From G032773895 sp965248935 (GTDB lineage: Bacteria; Pseudomonadota; Gammaproteobacteria; Pseudomonadales; Cellvibrionaceae): a stretch of 64,000 bases of DNA. The number at the start of each line of letters is the position of its first letter. Position 1 is the stretch's first letter. Below are positions 8,714 to 16,517 of the stretch, one piece after another. Position numbers and translations under genes: made by a program. The stretch spans positions 620,001 through 684,000 of the forward strand of contig OZ252214.1 in the NCBI GenBank assembly GCA_965248935.1, written 5' to 3'. The notes beneath the pieces are model-generated. The model had not been told where the DNA came from and searched no databases. It worked only from the letters and a program-made list of their open reading frames with translations.

Positions 8714-9442
8714 ATGTTTAAAAAAATTGCCGCAGCCTCACTCGGAGCCATCTTTTCCTTATCTGCACAAGCTCTTGTCATCAATATTGAATTTGGTGGG
8801 GATGTTACAGAGGTTCAAGGGGATAATTCCTTATCCGTCGGAGACGCCTTTTTCGGATCAATGAGCTTCGATACCTCGTTGGCGCGAGTGACAACTGGAA
8901 GCAACTATGCGGAGTATGATTCATTCGATCTTGGGTTTGTTACATCCGGTTTTGGTCACTCTCACTCTCCACGACCACACTATCAATCTCAAGATCGTAT
9001 AGTAGCCTACAATGCATCAACGGATAACAATCCGGTTCCTTCGCTAAATAACCTTGATTTTCTTGACGTTGTAGATTCTCACCAATCATCGGAAACGGTG
9101 TTTACAAATGATGGGGGGATACGTACCAATAGAGTTAGGTCTACAACGTCCCTTTCGCTAACGCATTTATTCGAAGATTTTATTACTCCCGACCTTTTAC
9201 AGTATGGTTTAGATGTCGATATTTCCGATCCAGATGAGTTAGGGCCTTCTTTCGGGAGTTCTTCTTACACTTATATGCAAACAATCGTATTCCCTACTGA
9301 AACGCAGGAGTTTACTCTTCATAATTCATTCAGTTTCGATGTGACTTCATTACGAATTTCAACGGTTCCAGAGCCCGGCTCGCTTGGGTTTATATTGATC
9401 GGTGGAATAGCGTTAGGTCTTCGTCGCACATTCCTTGGCTAG
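8714..9442 (+). CDS. PEP-CTERM sorting-domain protein 1
   Basis: 242 residues with a Sec signal peptide (MFKKIAAASLGAIFSLSAQA) and a C-terminal PEP-CTERM tripartite signal: VPEPGSL, hydrophobic helix LGFILIGGIALGL, then RR. Such tails are recognised by exosortase (EpsH/XrtA) for export and anchoring, linked to exopolysaccharide. The start is set at the ATG eight bases after AAGGA; an upstream ATG frame from 8669 is not needed. The body is strand-rich, with GDAFFGSMSFDTSL resembling the fold of many PEP-CTERM proteins, and a His-rich patch SHSPRPHYQS. A paralog of the gene at 47902. The exosortase is not in this window. Confidence 0.85.
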   Translation: MFKKIAAASLGAIFSLSAQALVINIEFGGDVTEVQGDNSLSVGDAFFGSMSFDTSLARVTTGSNYAEYDSFDLGFVTSGFGHSHSPRPHYQSQDRIVAYNASTDNNPVPSLNNLDFLDVVDSHQSSETVFTNDGGIRTNRVRSTTSLSLTHLFEDFITPDLLQYGLDVDISDPDELGPSFGSSSYTYMQTIVFPTETQEFTLHNSFSFDVTSLRISTVPEPGSLGFILIGGIALGLRRTFLG

Positions 9443-9459
9443 GGGCGCTCGTTCAGTCC

Positions 9460-9486
9460 GCTGTGGCTTACTGCCTAAGTCACAGC
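9460..9486 (+). terminator. hairpin after PEP-CTERM gene 1
   Basis: 11-base arms GCTGTGGCTTA / TAAGTCACAGC with one G-U pair and a 5-base loop, 18 bases after the stop. There is no T-run afterwards, so it may stabilise the transcript end rather than be a full intrinsic terminator. Confidence 0.45.
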
Positions 9487-9588
9487 AAAGGATACCCTAG
9501 CCTCGTCAAAAAATGATTTAACCCGTTTCTTATTTCTTCGAATACTTTCTAAGTCCATTATTGCTCGGTTTTTTTAGTGACTCTCCCT

Positions 9589-9835
9589 TTTTAAAGCAGC
9601 TTCTTCGTCTCTTTCGTAGGCTCAGCGTAAGAGTTTTGTGGCGTTAAACCTTGGCGATGTAACAACGTCCAACCGAGTTAAGACTGAGAGTCACCCCAAG
9701 TCTATTTTCAATAAGATCCACAACAATTTTTCTTGTCCAAAAATCAAAATCAAACCCGTACTGGCGTAGATCGTTACCTATAACCTAATTACTTATTTCT
9801 TGCTCTTCTTCATTCGTTAATATTCGAGATCAACC
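9589..9835 (-). pseudogene. IS630-family transposase remnant
   Basis: On the minus strand the frame reads ILTNEEEQEISN, a stop, then VIGNDLRQYGFDFDFWTRK and IVVDLIENRLGVTLSLNSVGR, matching the N-terminal helix-turn-helix region of IS630 transposases (YGFDFGLWTR...LIE..FGV.LS...VGR). At about 9664 the frame shifts and continues as GLTPQNSYAEPTKETKKLL, the conserved GLTPQKPxxRAYExD segment. One stop and one frameshift are visible and the catalytic DDE half is absent. No IS ends were found. It occupies the 479-base gap between 9442 and 9922. Confidence 0.75.
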
Positions 9836-9921
9836 GGGGCGTGACAATGGCGCTAAACGGTCAATTCCAGTCTCTTTGACTTTTTTAAGTCATTTAAAAA
9901 TAATTTTCTCACTCAGATCTG

Positions 9922-11019
9922 CTAAATTTCATAAATAAACACACTATCTTTATCAGGTTTATTTTCGATAACTCCCAGGTACTTACCATTATCAGAAAGG
10001 GTTAAGACCGCAATAGGAGAGGATAATTTAACGGGGTTGCTAAGCGTCTTATTGTTAAGATCAAGATGTAAAACCCCCTTACTTTGGGTGCCTAACCACA
10101 GTTGGCCATGATTATCGCTAACGCATAATTCTGCTCTAGCATCCAAAGAAAACCTTTCCAGCGGTTTAAGGTATTTATCCAGAATAAGCAGGTCGCCATT
10201 GATTAATGCCATAGCAATATGACGGGTTCCTTTAATCTTGGTCCAACAGTTTATATGAACCCTTGGTTTATAACTGGAAATAAGCTCTTTTGATGAGGCG
10301 CTGGCGATATTTAATTTCTTAGCATATTCGCCGCCAAGTTTTAAATTAATATCCCCTCCTTCGTCAATATAAAAAAGGTCATTGTCAATAAAGGCTACTT
10401 TATTTGTATTTTTAAACCTTTTATTTAACATTTTTCCTCTATTAGTTTTCGTTAGATCAACAATTAAAGCACCAGTATGAATTCCAGCTTCAACAAAATA
10501 TCGATCGTCCGAAGAATAGTCATAACTAATAGGAGAATAGCTTGCAGAATACTCTAAAACCAGATTTCCCGAGTCTGCATCCAGTATCTGACCAAAAACA
10601 TTCACTAACTTCCCACTACCGGATATTCCCAATCTATCAGCACCCCTCATGGTATAGGTTTTAATGGATGACCAATCAGCAGTATTAAATATCTCCGCTT
10701 GTTGATAGTAATTAAGAACCAACATTCGTGAGCGATCATCCGATATTTTTACCGCAGCTATACCATCATCCTGGTTAGCTGAATAAAAGATATGGGATTG
10801 AAGGTCATTTAAAGAAAGGGATTTAAGTGTTTTATAAGCAGCAATGACGGCAAGGTTATTTTTGGGAAAAAGAATATCAACGGCTAGATCGGACTCTTCT
10901 CCATAGATCTTATGGTAGTCCTCTTGAACCCATGTAAGGGCACTTTTTTTATGGGGTAAGGTGCAGGATGCCAATATCAATACAACCACCACACTTAATA
11001 CAAACCGGATATTACTCAT
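9922..11019 (-). CDS. lipoprotein with beta-propeller-like repeats
   Basis: 365 residues from the second ATG (the first is at 11037). The signal peptide MSNIRFVLSVVVVLILASC ends in a lipobox, LASC, with Ser at +2, which favours outer-membrane sorting. The rest is made of repeated four-strand-like units with WD/NHL flavour (AAVKISDDRSRMLVLNYY, GISGSGKLVNVFG, LCVSDNHGQLWLGTQSKGV, LTLSDNGKYLGVIEN). It is the last gene of a three-gene minus-strand operon, starting right after the stop of the cysteine-peptidase-like gene. A role as inhibitor or partner of that peptidase is inference. No enzymatic motif seen. Confidence 0.65.
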   Translation of the reverse strand: MSNIRFVLSVVVVLILASCTLPHKKSALTWVQEDYHKIYGEESDLAVDILFPKNNLAVIAAYKTLKSLSLNDLQSHIFYSANQDDGIAAVKISDDRSRMLVLNYYQQAEIFNTADWSSIKTYTMRGADRLGISGSGKLVNVFGQILDADSGNLVLEYSASYSPISYDYSSDDRYFVEAGIHTGALIVDLTKTNRGKMLNKRFKNTNKVAFIDNDLFYIDEGGDINLKLGGEYAKKLNIASASSKELISSYKPRVHINCWTKIKGTRHIAMALINGDLLILDKYLKPLERFSLDARAELCVSDNHGQLWLGTQSKGVLHLDLNNKTLSNPVKLSSPIAVLTLSDNGKYLGVIENKPDKDSVFIYEI

Positions 11020-11041
11020 AAGCCATTCTCTTTTCATTATA

Positions 11042-11782
11042 TTAGCGCTTTACTTTTATATAGCCATGAAACCCACCAAGGAAATACTCTAGGCTGGGTG
11101 CCTGGGAGGCGCTAATTTTACTGAAGGCTGGGGTATGAGGAAGCCCCCAGGTAAATACATCCAGCATTATTCTTGTCTTTTCTCTGTCTTTTTTATTTTT
11201 TGCGGTCACCCGATCAACAATGGAAGGGGTAATAATAACAGGGGGCTTATGCATACCTGTTGCATTATCGTATTCAATTATTTTTATATCCGAATTCAGC
11301 ACCACCCAATGGTTGGGGAAAACAGCTTCTTTACTCTTTCTCTCAATGGAACGAAATATATTAGCATCGACAAATAGGCATATGGAATGTCCCGCAGTAT
11401 AGTCGGTTTGAGCGGAGAGTAAAAACCGTATGCTTTTATGAAAGACTTTACTGGTATAGGCTTCAACAGCGCTATAGCCGGATCTCTGAAACCAACGCTT
11501 TAATTTACCCGGTAAGGTGATGCCATCAAATCGCTCACTGATATTATCGTATTTTGGTTTCACGCTGGTCATTAGCATCCAGTCCAACCCTGTTAGGGTG
11601 GGTGGATTACGGCTTTTAGCTTCTTTTGATGACTCTAGGGTAAGCTTCCCTATTTTTGATTTCCCTGTAAGGTACAGCTCGATAGCAGCTTGAGTGTAGA
11701 GGTCTGGCCTGGTTTGCACTATCACAAAAAGAAACGCTGCCGGGCCGCATAAGCTGGCATTACCCTGATTCTGCACGCGCAT
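11042..11782 (-). CDS. papain-like/C39-like cysteine peptidase domain protein
   Basis: 246 residues. The N-terminus NQGNASLCGPAAFLF has the Q-x(n)-C-G-P arrangement of papain-fold peptidases, with Cys12 the probable nucleophile and Gln6 the oxyanion residue; His158 in PNHWVVLNSD is the probable base. The catalytic cysteine sits 12 residues from the start and there is no signal peptide, so the protein is essentially a bare catalytic domain, as in toxin C-terminal domains. An in-frame TAG lies 12 bases upstream of the ATG, so no longer N-terminus is possible here. It lies between an exported protein and a lipoprotein. A peptidase or amidase effector, or a transglutaminase-like enzyme, are possible; none is proven. 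Confidence 0.6.
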   Translation of the reverse strand: MRVQNQGNASLCGPAAFLFVIVQTRPDLYTQAAIELYLTGKSKIGKLTLESSKEAKSRNPPTLTGLDWMLMTSVKPKYDNISERFDGITLPGKLKRWFQRSGYSAVEAYTSKVFHKSIRFLLSAQTDYTAGHSICLFVDANIFRSIERKSKEAVFPNHWVVLNSDIKIIEYDNATGMHKPPVIITPSIVDRVTAKNKKDREKTRIMLDVFTWGLPHTPAFSKISASQAPSLEYFLGGFHGYIKVKR

Positions 11783-11794
11783 TTTGTGCGTTGC

Positions 11795-12226
11795 CTAGAT
11801 TGGCTCGTTAGGAGGGATTGGTCGTTTTATCATACTAATAATTGGATAGGCTAAACGGTTGTACTTTCCCAATAAATAAACATCTGTTTTTGTAAATGCG
11901 TAGATATACATATTATAGTTTTTCTCGGCCTTATCCCCAAGCCTTACTACGACTTTATATATATTTTTAACTCTACCAACTGGACGATGATTCAGCTCTA
12001 TTGGTATAGAGTAGATAACTTCTATACCTTGCCCATTACTCACTATATCTTTATTTTTAATTTTTGTTGCAACCGAGCAGTCTTCCACTAACGCAATAAT
12101 GCTTTTTGCAATCATTTCTTTTTGAACTCGGTCTGAAATAACCGCGTGCGGGCTATAAAACGTCACTTCACTTGCGCTTAAACCAAAAGACAAGAACAAT
12201 AAGAATGTAAATAAAATAGTTTTCAT
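11795..12226 (-). CDS. exported protein of unknown function
   Basis: 143 residues with a clear signal peptide, MKTILFTFLLFLSFGLSASE, no lipobox and no later membrane segment, so probably periplasmic. The start is chosen at the ATG six bases after AAGGA; the open frame extends upstream to 12301 without need. The mature part looks like a small alpha/beta domain with one Cys (EDCSVATKI) and conserved-looking VVVRLGDKAEKNYNMYIYAF. First gene of the operon with the cysteine-peptidase-like and lipoprotein genes (13- and 22-base spacings). It could be an immunity protein or a secretion adaptor. I do not recognise the family. Confidence 0.6.
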   Translation of the reverse strand: MKTILFTFLLFLSFGLSASEVTFYSPHAVISDRVQKEMIAKSIIALVEDCSVATKIKNKDIVSNGQGIEVIYSIPIELNHRPVGRVKNIYKVVVRLGDKAEKNYNMYIYAFTKTDVYLLGKYNRLAYPIISMIKRPIPPNEPI

Positions 12227-12310
12227 ATTTTTCCTTACAATAACGGGTACAAACTTCACAACAGGCGAGACAAATCTTTCGAGGTACAATAGCCGTGACA
12301 ATTACTGCAT

Positions 12311-12396
12311 AAGGCTCAAATTTAAGCACTCAAACATTTCTTCCAGGTTTCGAGCTTCACCCAGAGGCTCTGGAGCAACCGGGCATTCAATAACAA
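12311..12396 (-). pseudogene. decayed, internally deleted copy of dedD
   Basis: Positions 12311-12330 match the last codons of dedD (14646-14665) at 19 of 20 bases, and 12331-12396 match 14949-15014 at 58 of 66 bases; all differences are transitions. The intervening 283 bases of dedD are deleted. Same strand as dedD. It lies just beyond the endonuclease gene, so the restriction-modification operon is flanked by two dedD copies. Confidence 0.85.
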
Positions 12397-12418
12397 AGAT
12401 GTAGCACCCACTAGATAT

Positions 12419-13312
12419 TTATTCTACAAAACGCCACATATCTGAAAACAAAAAATGATCAAATGTTTTAATATGATCTTTTAATATTGGCTCAGAAATC
12501 ATATTTGGTCGAATATCACAGTAATATACTCCATCAAGGGGGTTAAGCTTAACCGTGTAACCTTTAAAGTGTCCGGGAAGAAATGTTGCACTAACGCTGT
12601 ATTTTCCTTCCTGCCCTTTTCTTTGAACATCGTTTAAAAAAATTGCAAAGTGTGGTGTGGATTTTTCGGTGAGCCTGTTATACAAAAATTTATCGATAAA
12701 TACCTTATCCAGCCTATCTTTACTGGAGGTTTTAACTGATCCAATTGCCATAACCTCACCATCCTTTATCAGGTTAAGATCATGCTGGTAATTCATTTTG
12801 AAGGTTTCTTGACCATCAACTTCTACAGGCACTCGAATTGTGCCTTCGACAACATTTAAACCACACTTTTCAATAACCAATCTAATAAATCTTTCAAAAA
12901 GATCCCCATTTATTTTTCTTGCAGTATTGGACTGATTCGCAGGCAAAGCATCAAGGCAAGCCCCTATTGACTGTTGAGCTGAGTAGATTATTCTATTAAC
13001 AAGTAATCGGTTATCTGATGTATCTATATCTCGATCTTTAATATTTTCAATTAAATATTTGAAATCACTTATCAGAGGCTCGTATTCTTCCAGCAAATAG
13101 AAAAGATTTGAATTTATCGGACGAGTTATATTAAAAGTGCCCTCTTTTTTGTATTGAAAGAATTGATAGTGATTTTCGTTTTTTGATACGATGACAGCCT
13201 GCAAATTGTTTTTAATAAATTCAAGATAGTATTTTGGAAATACTAAATAATCTTCTACCGCCAAAAAATTCTCTTTATTTAATACATGTTCCAACAATTT
13301 ATTCAATGTCAT
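12419..13312 (-). CDS. type II restriction endonuclease, PD-(D/E)xK-like
   Basis: 297 residues, translationally coupled to the methyltransferase by an ATGA overlap. The second half carries a nuclease-like core: Glu140 in NGDLFERFIRLVIEKCG, Asp178 in YQHDLNLIKDG, then GSVKTSSKDR (191-200), where Ser-x-Lys194 would take the place of the usual (D/E)xK. The GSVKTSSKDR...DKFL stretch is like that of several type II enzymes. It would cut unmethylated DNA at the site protected by the neighbouring enzyme. Recognition sequence unknown. No frameshift or stop visible, so the system may be active. Confidence 0.75.
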   Translation of the reverse strand: MTLNKLLEHVLNKENFLAVEDYLVFPKYYLEFIKNNLQAVIVSKNENHYQFFQYKKEGTFNITRPINSNLFYLLEEYEPLISDFKYLIENIKDRDIDTSDNRLLVNRIIYSAQQSIGACLDALPANQSNTARKINGDLFERFIRLVIEKCGLNVVEGTIRVPVEVDGQETFKMNYQHDLNLIKDGEVMAIGSVKTSSKDRLDKVFIDKFLYNRLTEKSTPHFAIFLNDVQRKGQEGKYSVSATFLPGHFKGYTVKLNPLDGVYYCDIRPNMISEPILKDHIKTFDHFLFSDMWRFVE

Positions 13313-14253
13313 CGAATTGAGTTCCTTCGCTTATCATTTTCTCTATCAAGCTTTATCCACTCTTCTTTAGATTTTCGGATAACATTGTCAAGCCTATCCA
13401 TAGCCCAAAGGTTATATTCTTTGTCTATTTCACATCCAGCCCATCGCCTACCTAACTGCTCAGAAACAACCGCCGTAGTGCCCGACCCAGAGAAAGGATC
13501 AATGACAATATCACCTTCGCTGGATGAAGCTAAAATAAACTTTCTCACTAACTCTTCAGGCTTTTGTGTCGGATGTTTCGTCTTTTCACCCATACCATTA
13601 CAGGTCGTTGGTACTTCTAGAACATCTCTTGGCTTTGCCCCCATTGGATGCGGTGTCCAAACATCCATCCTCTTACCCCCATTCCCATATTGACTTGTTT
13701 CTGCCTGGGGGTGCGATGGATATTTCAAAGTATGATCACTGTAAGGAATTCTTACATCGTCTACATTAAAACTTTTCTTTTTGGATTTTCTGAGATGGAG
13801 AATACTTTCATGGGAACGACCCCAATCATTACCAAGATTTGCCTTATTTTTATAATGCCACACCAACCAACGGCAAGCTTTAAAATATTTCATTGAAGGA
13901 TGCTTAATATCAGCGAGTATCTCTGAAAAACCACATACATATAGAGTACCTTCTTTTTTTAATACTCGATGGGCTTCAGAAATCCATTGTATGGACCAAT
14001 CTATATATTTTTCTTGAGTTTCAAACTTATCCCAATCAGCTTTATTAAGGTTGTATGGTGGGTCTGCAAAAATCAAATCAATTGATTCTGTATCTAAACG
14101 TTTCAACCATTCTATCGAGTCACCCTGATACAGTACGCCATGCGGATGCTCATAAACAGGTGCATATAAGGCATTTTTAGGCTTTTTACGCCGAACGCCT
14201 TTAAGCTCATTGTCAAAAAGAGCGTCTTGTTCTATCAAATTCGATCTAGGCAT
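13309..14253 (-). CDS. DNA methyltransferase, beta-type (N6-adenine or N4-cytosine)
   Basis: 314 residues from the ATG overlapping the preceding stop (TGATG). Catalytic motif IV, DPPY, at residues 64-67 precedes the S-adenosylmethionine motif I, FSGSGTT, at 254-260; this order defines beta-class enzymes such as M.HinfI and M.RsrI. KHPTQKP (about 226-232) is the usual motif just before motif I. DPPY suggests adenine-N6 more than cytosine-N4, not proven. It protects the host site cut by the coupled endonuclease. All motifs are intact. Confidence 0.93.
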   Translation of the reverse strand: MPRSNLIEQDALFDNELKGVRRKKPKNALYAPVYEHPHGVLYQGDSIEWLKRLDTESIDLIFADPPYNLNKADWDKFETQEKYIDWSIQWISEAHRVLKKEGTLYVCGFSEILADIKHPSMKYFKACRWLVWHYKNKANLGNDWGRSHESILHLRKSKKKSFNVDDVRIPYSDHTLKYPSHPQAETSQYGNGGKRMDVWTPHPMGAKPRDVLEVPTTCNGMGEKTKHPTQKPEELVRKFILASSSEGDIVIDPFSGSGTTAVVSEQLGRRWAGCEIDKEYNLWAMDRLDNVIRKSKEEWIKLDRENDKRRNSIR

Positions 14254-14456
14254 CAACTGTCCTCGGTATTCAATTGCTGAGATAACATTTCCTCAGCCGC
14301 TTTTTTAAGCCAAGCAGACAAAGATAAGCCTGCTAGTTTAGCCGCTTTTCTGTATGTTTCTTTTTGTTCAGGGGTTACACGAACAGGCGGAAGAACATCC
14401 GAGGAACAGTAAGGCTTCGGCGGTCTTCCGCGTTTTAAAGGCTTGGAGCTAATCAT
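14253..14456 (-). CDS. small ribbon-helix-helix-like protein, probable controller of the R-M operon
   Basis: 67 residues from ATG 14456. A basic N-terminus (KPLKRGRPPKPY, AT-hook-like GRPP) is followed by PPVRVTPEQKETYRKAAKLAG and LSLSAWLKKAAEEMLSQQL, the strand-helix-helix pattern of RHH regulators and mobilisation-type proteins. A longer frame starts at TTG 14492, but that would read through the palindrome. Its stop overlaps the methyltransferase start (TGATG), so it is the first gene of the R-M operon. It takes the place that C (controller) proteins hold in other type II systems, though those are XRE-type. Autoregulation through the adjoining palindrome is inference. Confidence 0.65.
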   Translation of the reverse strand: MISSKPLKRGRPPKPYCSSDVLPPVRVTPEQKETYRKAAKLAGLSLSAWLKKAAEEMLSQQLNTEDS

Positions 14457-14462
14457 GAGTGG

Positions 14463-14492
14463 AATTATTGTATATACAATAATTAATTGCAA
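14463..14492 (-). promoter_or_regulatory. promoter/operator of the R-M operon with perfect 22-bp palindrome
   Basis: AATTATTGTAT and its exact reverse complement (14463-14484) form a perfect 22-base palindrome that ends seven bases from the ATG at 14456. On the minus strand TTGCAA (14487-14492) and AATAAT (14464-14469) are spaced 17 bases and would make a -35/-10 pair; transcription would then begin at or next to the ATG, a leaderless message. A dimer bound to the palindrome would cover the spacer and -10. Confidence 0.6.
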
Positions 14493-14524
14493 CAGGCTTG
14501 TATTTTCTTGAACCCATAACGAGA

Positions 14525-14543
14525 CTGTAGATTAATCCTACAG
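14525..14543. repeat. inverted repeat CTGTAG/CTACAG upstream of the R-M promoter
   Basis: Arms 14525-14530 and 14538-14543 with a 7-base spacer, about 40 bases upstream of the proposed -35. Flanked by GACT-like bases reminiscent of controller boxes. Possible activator site, or an attenuator of read-through. Confidence 0.3.
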
Positions 14544-14643
14544 ACAAAAAATTCACCAAATTAAGCACAGTTTTACACAGGCAAAAAAATCTTAAATACT
14601 GAAGTCCAGTATTAATTAAGTAGATTTTTTAACAAATGACAAG

Positions 14644-15162
14644 TTAAGGTTCAAATTTAAGCACTATGGCTGTCAGTTTGTGAACTTTTTCTATTTTCTC
14701 TTTTTCTTTGAGCAAACGTGATTTATCCAGTTTAGGGCCTACGTATACTCGTGTCATTTTTCCATGTTTGGTATTTATTTCACGGATAAAAGCCGCATAA
14801 CCGTCCGCGATAAGTTTATCTCTAAATTTGGTTGCATGGTCATTTGATTTAAAACTAGCTAACTGTAGAACCCATGATTGGGGCAAGCCTTTTTCATCGA
14901 GACTTGGCTTAACAGGGTCAAGGTTTTGCAGCGTTTTTTCATCGGGAACAAACATTTCTTCCGGGTTTTGAACTTTGCCCAGGGGCTCTGGGGCAACCGG
15001 GTATTCAATAACAATAGGTTCAATATAAGGCGCCGGTGGAATTTGTGTTTTTCGGTCAACGGGTTCGATTCGCTCTTTGTCAAAAAGAACGGGAACAAAA
15101 ATGACGGCAATCGCCAAAAGAACAAATGCTCCAATTATTCTCTGTTTTAGTCCATCATCCAT
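14644..15162 (-). CDS. dedD: SPOR-domain cell-division protein DedD
   Basis: 172 residues. A short cytoplasmic start (MDDGLKQRIIG), one membrane segment (AFVLLAIAVIFVPVLF, about 12-27), a proline-rich periplasmic linker, and a C-terminal SPOR domain (about 95-172, SWVLQLASFKSNDHATKFRDKL ... TRVYVGP). SPOR domains bind denuded glycan at the septum. The gene follows folC with 8 bases between them, as in many gammaproteobacteria. In relatives cvpA and purF come next; here the R-M operon and a dedD fragment follow. Confidence 0.9.
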   Translation of the reverse strand: MDDGLKQRIIGAFVLLAIAVIFVPVLFDKERIEPVDRKTQIPPAPYIEPIVIEYPVAPEPLGKVQNPEEMFVPDEKTLQNLDPVKPSLDEKGLPQSWVLQLASFKSNDHATKFRDKLIADGYAAFIREINTKHGKMTRVYVGPKLDKSRLLKEKEKIEKVHKLTAIVLKFEP

Positions 15163-15170
15163 TTAACACC

Positions 15171-16517
15171 TCACTGATTGAACTTTTTTTGCAAAACGGT
15201 AAGTGCTTCTGCAACGGTGAAAAACGACCCAAAGACAATAACTTCTTCGGTATTGGATTCATTCTTTTCCACCGCAATGATTATTGTATTGATTGCCTCT
15301 TCAACTGAGGCTGACACGGTTCTTTGGCTTGTCTTATCAATTTGAGACAACAGTGTATTCAATTCTTCTCCCTTAGCCGCTCTGGAATTACCATTTAATT
15401 CACATAGAAACCAAGAGTGAAATTTATTACTCAACGATGATAGCAGTCCTCGCAGGTCTTTATCTGCCATGACGGCAAAAATCGCAGACCGTTTGTGGGA
15501 GCTATTGTCGTCTAACCGTTTAGATAGGTAACGCGCTGCATGGGCATTATGGGCAACGTCTAATAAGAAGCGGATTTTTTTACCTCCAACCACGTCTAAG
15601 CTCAGTTGTTGGTTACGGCCAACCAAATGTAATGATTGGAATAGGGTATTGAGCTTGGCAAAAGATAAATCCAACCCTAAGCATTGGGCAACCTGCACTG
15701 CGGCCAAAACGCTGGGAAGTGGAAGGTTTGGTACGGCAAGGCCCTTTATTGACTGGCTGCCAACGGTGAGGTTGAGTGAATGGCTCTTCAAGCCATTTTT
15801 TAAATCACTCTCCAAACCATTATCTAATTCCCCCCAAAAATCTTTATTTTTACCGAAGAAATAACTTTTTTCAGCTAGCGCCTGTGTTTTTTCTAGTACG
15901 GAGTTGGGAGGTGAGGGGTCGCAGCACACAACTAAACTGCCTTCTCGAATAATGCCCGCTTTTTCTTCTCCAACTTGCTCTATTGTATCGCCCAACCATG
16001 CTTGGTGGTCCAAGTCTACGGGGGTGATAATGGCAATGTCGGCATCAACAATATTGGTTGCATCCAACCGACCACCTAAGCCCACTTCGAGTATCCAGTA
16101 TTCCAATTGAGCATCGCAAAAAATAAGTAGTGCGGCTAGGGTGCTAAATTCGAAATAGGTTAAGGAGACTTCCCCCCTTGCTTCATCTATTCGGTGAAAC
16201 GCATGGCAGATGTCCGTATCTGAGACTTCCTGGCCGTTTATTTTAATCCGTTCGTTATAGCGTAAAAAATGAGGGGATGTATAGCTACCAAATTGGCATT
16301 TTTGTGTAGAAAATAGTGCTTCAAGGGTCGCCACACAGGAGCCTTTACCATTGGTTCCCGCAACGGTAATAATTTTAGGTTGTTTTGAAAGAGAAGGGAT
16401 ATCTAATCGATTGGCAACAGTTGTTATTCGGTTTAGGCCCAGATCAATTTCACTTGGGTGGGCCTGCTCCACCCAAGTGAGCCAATCGGCAAGACATGTA
16501 TGACGAGGACTAGACTT
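15171..16517 (-). CDS. folC: bifunctional folylpolyglutamate/dihydrofolate synthase
   Basis: 448 residues from a TTG overlapping the end of accD; the open frame extends to another TTG at 16568, and there is no ATG nearby, so the start is uncertain. Family features: P-loop ITVAGTNGKGSCVATLE, the SPHFLRYNERIKING loop, GLGGRLDATNIV, and the C-terminal ligase domain with LDVAHNAHAARYL. It adds glutamate to folates and makes dihydrofolate from dihydropteroate. Part of the trpF-trpB-trpA-accD-folC-dedD minus-strand operon. Confidence 0.93.
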   Translation of the reverse strand, partial: KSSPRHTCLADWLTWVEQAHPSEIDLGLNRITTVANRLDIPSLSKQPKIITVAGTNGKGSCVATLEALFSTQKCQFGSYTSPHFLRYNERIKINGQEVSDTDICHAFHRIDEARGEVSLTYFEFSTLAALLIFCDAQLEYWILEVGLGGRLDATNIVDADIAIITPVDLDHQAWLGDTIEQVGEEKAGIIREGSLVVCCDPSPPNSVLEKTQALAEKSYFFGKNKDFWGELDNGLESDLKNGLKSHSLNLTVGSQSIKGLAVPNLPLPSVLAAVQVAQCLGLDLSFAKLNTLFQSLHLVGRNQQLSLDVVGGKKIRFLLDVAHNAHAARYLSKRLDDNSSHKRSAIFAVMADKDLRGLLSSLSNKFHSWFLCELNGNSRAAKGEELNTLLSQIDKTSQRTVSASVEEAINTIIIAVEKNESNTEEVIVFGSFFTVAEALTVLQKKFNQ

